5,727 bases of DNA, from NCBI GenBank assembly GCA_018824795.1, contig JAHJFL010000064.1:1-5727 (forward strand), in the 5' to 3' direction. Position 1 is the stretch's first letter; each line of letters starts with the position of its first letter. Below are positions 1-5,543 of this stretch, piece by piece. The translations under genes and the position numbers were made by a program. The notes under the pieces are model-generated. The model did no database searches. It had not been told where the DNA came from and was given only the letters and a program-made list of their open reading frames with translations. The DNA comes from a bacterium. Its GTDB lineage: Bacteria; Campylobacterota; Campylobacteria; Campylobacterales; Sulfurimonadaceae.

Positions 1-711
1 ATGGATTTTGTTGATAAGATTATGTCTACATTCGAATTTGAATACAAAATCATGATTTCTACAAAACCTGAAAAGGCTGTTGGCGATGCAGAAGTTTGGA
101 GAAAAGCTGAAGCTGCACTTATAGCTGCAATGGAAGCTAACAATTTACCATACTCAATTGATGAGGGTGGTGGAGCTTTTTATGGTCCAAAAATTGATAT
201 CAAGATTACTGATGCAATAGGTCGTGAGTGGCAGTGTGGAACTGTACAACTCGATAACAATCTTCCTGCAAGATTTGAGTTGGAATATAATGGTGAAAAC
301 AATGAAAAAATTCAACCTGTTATGATTCACAGAGCAATTCTTGGTTCATTTGAGCGTTTTATTGGGATTTTAACTGAACATTATGCAGGAGAATTCCCGA
401 TGTTTATTGCTCCTACACAGGTTGCAATTGTTCCTGTAGCAGAGAGCCATAAAGATTATGCTAAGGAATTATCAGATAAACTTATCGACATTGGTGCCGA
501 TAGTGAAATATTCGCTAAAAATGATTCTTTAAATAAAAGAGTTCGAACGGCAGAAAAAACGCGTGTTCCTATGATAGTTGTCATCGGTGATGAAGAAATA
601 CAGAACAAAACTGTAGCCATCAGAGATAGAAGAACAAGAGAACAATACAACCTAAGCGAAAAAGATTTCTTAGCGCTTATACAAACTAAAATAAATGAGG
701 TAAATTTTTGA
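1..711 (+). CDS. thrS: Threonyl-tRNA synthetase, C-terminal part (5' end outside window)
   Basis: This enzyme charges tRNA-Thr with threonine in the cytoplasm. Only the last 236 residues are present. The family is usually about 600-640 residues, so the ATG at base 1 is an internal Met and not the start. Seen: the conserved AFYGPKIDI block (residues 59-67), [11 protein letters not shown] (75-85), and class II motif 3 around [18 protein letters not shown] (110-127). By family knowledge, His110 corresponds to the third zinc ligand of the active site and Arg119 to the motif 3 ATP-binding arginine; both are intact. From about residue 137 ([10 protein letters not shown]) to the end lies the anticodon-binding domain, with its typical [21 protein letters not shown] stretch at about 179-199. 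The TGA stop (709-711) overlaps the infC start by four bases, so the two genes are surely co-transcribed. The N-terminal TGS and editing domains cannot be assessed. Confidence 0.97.
   Translation: MDFVDKIMSTFEFEYKIMISTKPEKAVGDAEVWRKAEAALIAAMEANNLPYSIDEGGGAFYGPKIDIKITDAIGREWQCGTVQLDNNLPARFELEYNGENNEKIQPVMIHRAILGSFERFIGILTEHYAGEFPMFIAPTQVAIVPVAESHKDYAKELSDKLIDIGADSEIFAKNDSLNKRVRTAEKTRVPMIVVIGDEEIQNKTVAIRDRRTREQYNLSEKDFLALIQTKINEVNF
697..710 (+). promoter_or_regulatory. Shine-Dalgarno and TTG start of infC inside the thrS end
   Basis: GAGG at 697-700, then a 7-base spacer, then TTG at 708-710. The TTG overlaps the thrS stop as TTGA. The next in-frame ATG (735) would remove the N-terminal MSKNKDRVI and has no comparable purine-rich site ahead of it. 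IF3 proteins of this phylum typically begin with an MSK-like stretch before the conserved NDDIR-type segment, as far as I recall, which supports the TTG. The arrangement suggests translational coupling to thrS. Confidence 0.75.
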
Positions 712-1226
712 GTAAAAACAAAGACCGTGTCATAATGAATGACGACATTCGTGTACCAGAGGTACGTTGTAATATTGATGGAGCTGAATCTTTGGGCGTA
801 GTTTCTATTGATGTGGCTATGGAAAAAGCAAATGAATTAGGTTTAGATTTAGTTCTAATCGCTCCTGAAGCAAAGCCACCTGTCGCAAAGATTATGGATT
901 ACGGTAAGTTTAAATACCAAGAAGAGAAAAAACTCAAAGAGCAGAGAAAAAACCAAACTAAAATTGATGTTAAAGAGATTAAGCTTTCTGTGAAGATTGC
1001 TGAAAACGACATTAGTTATAAGGTTAAGCATGCGAGAGAGTTTTTGGCTGAAGGGAAACATGTAAAGTTTCGTGTATTTCTAAAAGGTCGTGAAATGGCT
1101 CATCCTCAAGCTGCTAAAGAAGTTCTTTTAAGAGTTTGGCCAATGATTGAAGATGTTGGTGTTATGGAAAAAGAACCATCATTTGAAGGTCGCTATTATA
1201 ATATGTATGTAACGCCTCAAAAGTAA
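708..1226 (+). CDS. infC: Translation initiation factor IF-3
   Basis: IF3 binds the 30S subunit, keeps it from joining 50S too early and checks the start codon and initiator tRNA. The 172-residue length is normal for the family. The N-terminal domain spans about residues 10-78, with the family signature [20 protein letters not shown] (46-65) followed by GKFKYQ (66-71). A lysine-rich linker follows (about 72-88), then the C-terminal domain (about 87-171) with IKLSVKI (91-97), [14 protein letters not shown] (117-130) and [12 protein letters not shown] (159-170). The start is TTG at 708 rather than ATG. In E. coli, infC starts with the rare AUU and IF3 represses its own translation by rejecting such starts; a similar but probably milder loop here is inference. 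It is the last gene of the thrS operon: a terminator follows 22 bases after the stop, and rpmI-rplT, which follow infC in many bacteria, are absent. Confidence 0.97.
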   Translation: MSKNKDRVIMNDDIRVPEVRCNIDGAESLGVVSIDVAMEKANELGLDLVLIAPEAKPPVAKIMDYGKFKYQEEKKLKEQRKNQTKIDVKEIKLSVKIAENDISYKVKHAREFLAEGKHVKFRVFLKGREMAHPQAAKEVLLRVWPMIEDVGVMEKEPSFEGRYYNMYVTPQK

Positions 1227-1248
1227 TATCTTTTATAGATTACTTTTT

Positions 1249-1281
1249 AAAGGGTGAGATTTTAAAATCTCACCCTTTTTT
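1249..1281 (+). terminator. Rho-independent terminator after infC
   Basis: A perfect 15-base inverted repeat: left arm AAAGGGTGAGATTTT (1249-1263), right arm AAAATCTCACCCTTT (1264-1278). The central TTTTAAAA would supply the loop. T residues run through 1276-1281, followed by A and three more T. This is a strong terminator for the thrS-infC transcript. On the minus strand the same hairpin directly follows the MFS stop codon (1280-1282), but only three U residues follow its stem there, so it would be weaker for that gene unless it still serves both. Confidence 0.9.
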
Positions 1282-2605
1282 ATTTCGATATTTTCGCTTT
1301 CAATTCATCTTCAGTAATTTTAGCACTTGCATATTTTACAGCAACAACATTTTCAGTTTCATTGATATACCATTCAGCAATATGCTCACTCTCTAAGCCA
1401 CCTAATTTATCAAAGTCTACATTTGCATGAGGAATGTATAAATGAGAGTACTTGATAGGATTTTGAAGTTTTAAAGTTGTCCAAGCTAACCAGGCAATAA
1501 TAATAACAGAGATAGTAAGAGCTAAGTCCCCTCTGTTACTTATTTCTAAGTATAGTCCTGCGAATGTACCGCCTAGAAATGTAGCAAAATATGCTGAAGA
1601 GTTTGAAATTCCAAGTGCGGCACCTTTTTGGTGAACTTTAGCAAATTTACTTATCATAGACTGAACCAGTGGCTCCATCATATTAAACGCAACAAAGAAA
1701 AGTACAACACCAACTACAAAGATAACACTTGATGTCGTAAAGCCCATGATTAAAAATGACGCTAAAAAGAGAACAATAGAGAGAACAAATATCTGTTTAG
1801 GAATATTTTTCTTTTCTCCAAAAACTGCAGCTGGTCCCATGGCAATAAGTCCTGCAATCATGGCAGGAACATAAGCCATCCAGAGTTCAGATTTTTCCCA
1901 AGAAAAGCCATATTCCGGTTTTGTTAAAATAATAGGAATAAGTACAAACGCAACAGTCATAAGACCTTTTTGTAAGGTATTGATAATAATCATGTTTAAA
2001 AGATTGTTGTCTTTTAAAATATCTAAAGTTTTTGCATCTTCATGATAGAGGTGTTTTATTTTTGGAGGAGTCGGAACTTTAGTAAAAAGAACAATGATAG
2101 CTATAATTGCTAAAACAGCTGTTATTAAAAAGATAGTGCTCATTCCAAAGTGTGAAGCCATAACAGGACCAAGCCCCATAGCTAGTGCAAAACTTAAAGC
2201 GATAAAACCGCCCATAATTGCCATTGCTTTACCCCGAGTCTCTTCTTCAACTAAGTCGGCAATCATGGCAGTCACAACAGAACCTATAGCTCCGGCACCT
2301 TGCAAGAAGCGGCCAATCATAAGGGTGTAAATATCAGTAGAATAGGCACATAAAAGTGAACCGACTAGAAAGATAAGAAGACCAAATAAAATAGTTGGTT
2401 TTCTTCCAATTTTATCACTTAAAGTTCCAAACGGAACTTGAAAAATCGCTTGAGTGAGTGCATACCCACCAACAATTACACCAACGAGAAAAGGTGTTGC
2501 ACCATCTAAGTCAAGAGCATAGACGGAGAGAACAGGAAGAACCAAAAACAATCCTAAAAAGCGTAAGAATAGAATTGAAGAAAGGGGAAAAACTTTTTTG
2601 AACAT
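1280..2605 (-). CDS. MFS transporter with C-terminal soluble domain, YajR-like
   Basis: Inner-membrane transporter of the major facilitator superfamily, 441 residues, with about 12 hydrophobic segments between residues 8 and 380. Seen: the motif A loop between TM2 and TM3, GTLSDKIGRKP (60-70); a motif B-like RFLQGAGAIGS in TM4 (99-109); and a motif C-like G/P-rich stretch in TM5, ALAMGLGPVMAS (140-151). These suggest a proton-driven drug/H+ antiporter-type protein. A hydrophilic central loop lies at about 175-204. After the last TM there is a tail of about 55 residues (385-441) with alternating strand/helix character, ending in VAVKYASAKITEDELKAKI; it resembles the small ferredoxin-like YAM domain at the C-terminus of E. 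coli YajR. The substrate is unknown and cannot be read from the sequence. Start ATG at 2603-2605 has AAGG six bases upstream (complement of 2612-2615). It is convergent with infC and divergent from rdgB. Confidence 0.9.
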   Translation of the reverse strand: MFKKVFPLSSILFLRFLGLFLVLPVLSVYALDLDGATPFLVGVIVGGYALTQAIFQVPFGTLSDKIGRKPTILFGLLIFLVGSLLCAYSTDIYTLMIGRFLQGAGAIGSVVTAMIADLVEEETRGKAMAIMGGFIALSFALAMGLGPVMASHFGMSTIFLITAVLAIIAIIVLFTKVPTPPKIKHLYHEDAKTLDILKDNNLLNMIIINTLQKGLMTVAFVLIPIILTKPEYGFSWEKSELWMAYVPAMIAGLIAMGPAAVFGEKKNIPKQIFVLSIVLFLASFLIMGFTTSSVIFVVGVVLFFVAFNMMEPLVQSMISKFAKVHQKGAALGISNSSAYFATFLGGTFAGLYLEISNRGDLALTISVIIIAWLAWTTLKLQNPIKYSHLYIPHANVDFDKLGGLESEHIAEWYINETENVVAVKYASAKITEDELKAKISK

Positions 2606-2611
2606 AGTCAG

Positions 2612-2648
2612 CCTTATTGATTTTATTATATAATCCTGAAATTATAAT
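2612..2648. promoter_or_regulatory. Divergent promoter region, MFS gene / rdgB
   Basis: Two perfect palindromes, ATTATATAAT (2625-2634) and ATTATAAT (2641-2648), each read as TATAAT on both strands (minus at 2625-2630 and 2641-2646, plus at 2629-2634 and 2643-2648). Either could be a -10 box for either gene. For the MFS gene, the distal box leaves a leader of about 28 bases that contains the ribosome site at 2612-2615. For rdgB, the plus-strand box at 2643-2648 would give a leader of about 65 bases. No convincing -35 is seen; weak or absent -35 elements are common in Campylobacterota sigma-70 promoters. Confidence 0.5.
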
Positions 2649-2706
2649 CAAAAAAGCATTCATAAAACTTCAGTAGAGATATGAAAAAATAGGTAAAGAT
2701 AAGTAT

Positions 2707-2723
2707 AAGGAAATAAGGCTTTG
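2707..2723 (+). promoter_or_regulatory. Ribosome binding site and TTG start of rdgB
   Basis: AAGGA at 2707-2711 lies nine bases ahead of TTG (2721-2723). A second AAGG (2715-2718) is only two bases from the start and is too close to be used. The family N-terminus (M-K-hydrophobic-ATSN-K) begins exactly at this TTG, and the first ATG in frame comes only at codon 19, inside the fold, so TTG is the start. Confidence 0.75.
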
Positions 2724-3323
2724 AAATTAGTATTAGCAACGTCCAACAAGGGCAAAGTAAGAGAGATACAGGCTATGTGTAAGGATTTTGAAGTAGTTCC
2801 GTATTCAGAACTTATGAAAGAGTTTGAGATAGTAGAGGATGCTGATACATTTAAAGAAAATGCACTCATCAAAGCAAGAGCTGTTTTTACAGCACTCAAC
2901 GATAAAGACGTTGTTGTTATGGCAGATGATAGCGGGATTAGCGTTGATATTCTTGACGGTGCACCGGGAATTTACAGTGCAAGATATGCAGGCGTGGGTT
3001 CAGGAGATAAAGACAACCTTTACAAACTAATAGAGGCTATAAAAGAAAAAGGTGTTTTCTCTTCACCTGCACATTACACAGCAGCTATAGCTATTGTGAC
3101 TAAAGATGCTGAGTACAGTGTTCATGGATGGATGTACGGCACTGCATTTAGTGAGGCAAGAGGAGAGGGTGGGTTTGGTTATGATCCTATATTTATCCCT
3201 GAGGGGTATGAGAAAACTTTAGGCGAACTTGATGATGAAGTAAAGAAAAAACTCTCTCACCGCGCCAAAGCGCTCTCTTTGGCGAAAGTGATTTTACACA
3301 CATTAAATTTTGACGCAAAATGA
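2721..3323 (+). CDS. rdgB: dITP/XTP pyrophosphatase (non-canonical purine NTP pyrophosphatase, Ham1/RdgB family)
   Basis: Cytoplasmic enzyme that hydrolyses dITP, ITP, XTP and similar deaminated purine nucleotides to monophosphate and pyrophosphate, keeping them out of DNA and RNA. The 200-residue length is normal. Seen in order: ATSNKGK nucleotide-binding start (6-12); [12 protein letters not shown] with the conserved Glu46-Asn47 (43-54); [20 protein letters not shown] (67-86), where Asp70 matches the catalytic metal-binding aspartate; [11 protein letters not shown] base-binding loop (148-158); and KLSHRAKAL (177-185) with the conserved Ser-His-Arg. All key residues are intact. The gene seems monocistronic: it is divergent from the MFS gene and convergent with uppP, and no ordinary U-tract terminator follows it, only the hairpin cluster. 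Confidence 0.96.
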   Translation: MKLVLATSNKGKVREIQAMCKDFEVVPYSELMKEFEIVEDADTFKENALIKARAVFTALNDKDVVVMADDSGISVDILDGAPGIYSARYAGVGSGDKDNLYKLIEAIKEKGVFSSPAHYTAAIAIVTKDAEYSVHGWMYGTAFSEARGEGGFGYDPIFIPEGYEKTLGELDDEVKKKLSHRAKALSLAKVILHTLNFDAK

Positions 3324-3343
3324 ATACATCCATTTTACTACGC

Positions 3344-3456
3344 TGAGACCGCTTGGGTCACTACTAGTCTAAAGACTGATATTAGAAATCACTAAATGAT
3401 TTCTAATGAAAGCTACCTCTTTGAGGTAGGCGACTTTCTATAAGTTTTACTAGAAA
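3344..3456. repeat. Cluster of consecutive hairpins in the rdgB/uppP gap (REP-like element or structured RNA)
   Basis: The convergent gap (3324-3457) holds no gene but is full of inverted repeats: GACC/GGTC (3347-3350 with 3356-3359); AGTC/GACT (3366-3369 with 3374-3377); a perfect 11-base stem ATTAGAAATCA/TGATTTCTAAT (3381-3391 with 3397-3407, loop CTAAA); immediately after it CTACCTC/GAGGTAG (3413-3419 with 3423-3429, loop TTT), extended by GAAAG/CTTTC (3408-3412 with 3434-3438) around a GCGA bulge; and an alternative TTTCTA/TAGAAA pairing (3435-3440 with 3451-3456). The word TAGAAATC occurs at 3383-3390 and 3451-3458 and inverted at 3398-3405. No stem is followed by a T-run on either strand, so these are not classical terminators. 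They may be a dispersed palindromic repeat, a small RNA, or 3'-end stabilising structures; I do not recognise a known RNA family. Confidence 0.6.
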
Positions 3457-3457
3457 T

Positions 3458-4228
3458 CTAAGAGAACATAAGAAGTAGAATAACTCCAAAGAGAATTCTA
3501 TAGATACCAAACGCAACGAAGGTGAATTTTTCTAAAAACTTCATAAACAGTTTGATGGTAAGATATGCAACTATAAATGAAACTACAAATCCAACGCCAA
3601 GAGTAATAAGATTTGCATCACTGAATTCTTTATAGTGTTTAAGTAAATCATATGCTGAAACAGCGCTCATAACAGGGATGGCAAGTAAAAAGCTAAATTC
3701 GGCACTTGCTTTTCTGCTAAGACCAACAAGTAAGGCACCTATAATAGTAGAACCGGCTCGACTAGTTCCAGGAATAAGTGCCAATACTTGCGCAAATCCA
3801 ATAATAATAGATTGTTTCATAGTAACTTGTTCAACATCGTCTACTAAAATAGACTCATCTTTTAAGAAAAATTTCTCAACTATCAAGAAGACAATACCGC
3901 CTACAATGAACATCATAGCGACAATTTGTATGCTAAAAAGCTCTTTTATTTGGGAAGAAAAAAGATAGCCGACTGCTCCAATCGGTAAAAACGCAACAAA
4001 GACTTTTGTCCATAAATTTATCTTTTTAAAGGTGAATTTATCTTTGTAATTCATGACAACTGCAAGAATTGCAGCAAATTGTATGATAACTTCATAAGCT
4101 TTTGTAGCACTGTCTTGGTCAAGGCCTAAAAATTGGCTTGCAACAATGAGATGGCCTGTTGAGGAGATTGGTAGAAACTCTGTAAAACCTTCAATAATAC
4201 CCAGAATAATTGAGTCAAAAATAGTCAT
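3458..4228 (-). CDS. uppP: Undecaprenyl-diphosphatase (BacA/UppP family)
   Basis: Integral inner-membrane phosphatase that converts undecaprenyl pyrophosphate to undecaprenyl phosphate, the lipid carrier for peptidoglycan and other surface polysaccharides. It is also linked to bacitracin tolerance, hence the older name bacA. The 256-residue length is near the family norm (about 255-275). Seen: the first active-site segment [19 protein letters not shown] (13-31), with Glu13 and Glu17 of the ExxxE motif, Ser22-Ser23 and His26; and the second, [11 protein letters not shown] (151-161), with catalytic Arg157. Both occur in re-entrant hydrophobic regions as expected, with several further membrane segments (about 75-92, 100-118, 178-195, 207-227, 236-255). 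Start ATG at 4226-4228 has AAGGA five bases upstream (complement of 4234-4238). It is divergent from the aminotransferase gene and appears to be transcribed alone. Confidence 0.96.
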   Translation of the reverse strand: MTIFDSIILGIIEGFTEFLPISSTGHLIVASQFLGLDQDSATKAYEVIIQFAAILAVVMNYKDKFTFKKINLWTKVFVAFLPIGAVGYLFSSQIKELFSIQIVAMMFIVGGIVFLIVEKFFLKDESILVDDVEQVTMKQSIIIGFAQVLALIPGTSRAGSTIIGALLVGLSRKASAEFSFLLAIPVMSAVSAYDLLKHYKEFSDANLITLGVGFVVSFIVAYLTIKLFMKFLEKFTFVAFGIYRILFGVILLLMFS

Positions 4229-4233
4229 GACCG

Positions 4234-4260
4234 TCCTTTATTTAAAAAAAATGAATAGTA
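4234..4260 (-). promoter_or_regulatory. Possible uppP promoter and ribosome site
   Basis: On the minus strand, TACTAT (complement of 4255-4260) is a plausible -10 box. It is followed by a T/A-rich leader of about 20 bases that carries AAGGA (complement of 4234-4238), five bases before the ATG. No -35 is evident. The ribosome site is convincing; the -10 box is a guess from position and composition. Confidence 0.4.
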
Positions 4261-4312
4261 GCACAGCGCAGCTTTGAAAATCTTCTCCAAAGCCTATTTA
4301 AACTTTTTTAGA

Positions 4313-4318
4313 TATAAT
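4313..4318 (+). promoter_or_regulatory. -10 box of the aminotransferase gene
   Basis: A perfect TATAAT preceded by a T-rich stretch (4304-4310), as is usual for Campylobacterota promoters that lack a clear -35. Transcription would begin near 4325, giving a leader of about 39 bases before the ATG at 4364. This placement argues against the longer in-frame reading from an ATG at 4274, which would lie upstream of the promoter. Confidence 0.65.
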
Positions 4319-4363
4319 ACGAGGTTTTTTAATTACGATATTACCTTATATAGGAATTTTTAT

Positions 4364-5479
4364 ATGTTACTTTTTACTCCTGGTCCTACTCCAGTACCTC
4401 AAAATGTTCGTAACGCGATGAGTGATGAAACTATGCACCACCGTACTCCAGAATTTGAAGCTATTTTTGAAAAAACAAGAAAACATCTTTTTTCTCTTTT
4501 TGGAAGTGATGAAGTAATTATGCTCTCTTCAAGCGGAACGGGTGCAATGGAAGCGGCTGTAACAAATCTTTGTCATAACACTTTGCTGAATGTAAACTCA
4601 GGGAAGTTTGGTGAGCGATTTGGAAAAATTGCACTTGCAAGCGGCTTGAAAAATGTTGAAATCAAGAATGACTGGGACACTCCTGTGAGTGTAGAAGAGA
4701 TTGTAAACGCAATAAAAAACAACGCAGATATTGATGCGATAGCAGTACAAATAAGCGAATCTGCAGGTGGTCTTCGTCATCCTGTAGAGGCAATTGCAAA
4801 GGCTGTTAAAGAGATAAATCCAAATATTATGGTGATTGCTGATGGTATCACTGCTGTTGGCGTTGAAGCTATAGAAATTACTAACATAGATTGTCTGATT
4901 GCGGGAAGTCAAAAAGCATTGATGCTTCCTCCAGGACTTGCTATTTTAGGACTTAGTAACAAAGCAATAGAAAAAATCGGCAAAGGAAAAGGATACTACT
5001 TTAACCTTGCAACTGAAATAAAAAACCAAAGACAAAATACAACGGCTTGGACTGCGGCTACAACTTTGATTATTGGTCTGCTTGAAGTTTTAGAAACTAT
5101 TGAAAAAGATGGCGGGATTCCTAAACTTTATGAAAGAACCGCTACAAGAGCAGAGGCAATAAACACAGCACTTCAGGGAATTGGATTACATATTTATCCA
5201 AAAACTCCGGCAAAATCTATGACAACAGTTGATGATGAAGATGCTTCAAAAATAAGAAAAATATTAGAGCAAAAATTCAGTGTAAATGTTGCTGGAGGCC
5301 AAGACCATTTAAAAGGAAAGATTTTTCGTATTAATCAAATGGGCTTAATTCCTGATTATGAAGCTGCGTGGGTAGTAAACGCAGTAGAACTTACTCTTGA
5401 CATGCTCGGTCGCCGTAGTTATGATGGAACTGCAAACAAAATATTTAACGAAATTACCTTTAAAAATAGAGCACTGTAA
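4364..5479 (+). CDS. Class V PLP-dependent aminotransferase (serine-pyruvate / alanine-glyoxylate / aspartate aminotransferase-like)
   Basis: Cytoplasmic fold-type I PLP enzyme of 371 residues, normal for the family. The start chosen is the ATG at 4364: AGGA (4352-4355) lies eight bases upstream, and the family's usual N-terminus LLFTPGPTPVP begins right there. An in-frame extension to 4274 adds 30 residues of no family character and crosses the promoter. Seen: HHRTPEFE (25-32); SSSGTGAMEA (55-64), which binds the PLP phosphate; ADGITAVG (159-166), with Asp160 facing the pyridine nitrogen; GSQKAL (181-186), with Lys184 as the Schiff-base lysine; and FRINQMG (321-327), with Arg322 expected to hold the substrate carboxylate. 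The usual ETSTG-type segment reads SESAGG (131-136). Amino donor and acceptor cannot be decided; members act on alanine, serine, aspartate or phosphonates. It is followed by hisZ on the same strand. Confidence 0.92.
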   Translation: MLLFTPGPTPVPQNVRNAMSDETMHHRTPEFEAIFEKTRKHLFSLFGSDEVIMLSSSGTGAMEAAVTNLCHNTLLNVNSGKFGERFGKIALASGLKNVEIKNDWDTPVSVEEIVNAIKNNADIDAIAVQISESAGGLRHPVEAIAKAVKEINPNIMVIADGITAVGVEAIEITNIDCLIAGSQKALMLPPGLAILGLSNKAIEKIGKGKGYYFNLATEIKNQRQNTTAWTAATTLIIGLLEVLETIEKDGGIPKLYERTATRAEAINTALQGIGLHIYPKTPAKSMTTVDDEDASKIRKILEQKFSVNVAGGQDHLKGKIFRINQMGLIPDYEAAWVVNAVELTLDMLGRRSYDGTANKIFNEITFKNRAL

Positions 5480-5543
5480 TGATTTTAGAGCAAGTGTTTT
5501 CATTACAGCTTATAAAAGTAGGTCTATAAATGATTTTAGAACA
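5478..5543 (+). repeat. Short in-frame direct repeat spanning two start codons
   Basis: AATGATTTTAGA occurs at 5478-5489 and again at 5529-5540. With one mismatch the match extends to 15 bases (5478-5492 and 5529-5543). Each copy contains an ATG that abuts or overlaps a TAA stop. The copies are 51 bases apart, exactly 17 codons, so both reading starts share one frame. Beyond the 15 bases the sequences do not match, so this is not a full 51-base duplication. Confidence 0.8.
5479..5529 (+). CDS. Possible 16-codon mini-ORF between the aminotransferase gene and hisZ
   Basis: ATG at 5479-5481 overlaps the aminotransferase stop by one base (TAATG). The frame encodes MILEQVFSLQLIKVGL and stops at TAA (5527-5529), directly followed by the hisZ ATG. 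Its first four residues, MILE, equal those of hisZ. No strong Shine-Dalgarno precedes it; translation would have to come from ribosomes finishing the aminotransferase. It has no histidine codons, so it is not a classical his attenuation leader. It could be a coupling peptide, a remnant of an earlier hisZ start, or chance. The presence of the frame is certain; that it is expressed is not. Confidence 0.3.
   Translation: MILEQVFSLQLIKVGL

Noticed and set aside
2094..2330. 78-codon open frame on the plus strand inside the MFS gene
   Set aside because: It is the antisense shadow of the transporter's hydrophobic codons, with no ribosome site or recognisable product.
3344..3456. tRNA gene, CRISPR array, attC site or known riboswitch in the hairpin-rich gap
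   Set aside because: There is no cloverleaf or CCA end, no regularly spaced direct repeats, no GTTRRRY/RYYYAAC core pair, and no c-di-GMP or cobalamin signature that I can see.
3678..3968. 96-codon open frame on the plus strand inside uppP
   Set aside because: It is antisense to a clear UppP coding region and has no independent support.
4274..4363. N-terminal extension of the aminotransferase frame
   Set aside because: It lies across the promoter, has no ribosome site at 4274, and encodes residues without family resemblance.
4598..4912. 104-codon open frame on the minus strand inside the aminotransferase gene
   Set aside because: It is an antisense shadow of a well-supported gene, with a Cys/Tyr/Asn-rich translation typical of spurious frames.
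5479..5529. Histidine attenuator leader peptide
   Set aside because: The 16 codons include no histidine, and no terminator/antiterminator pair lies before hisZ.
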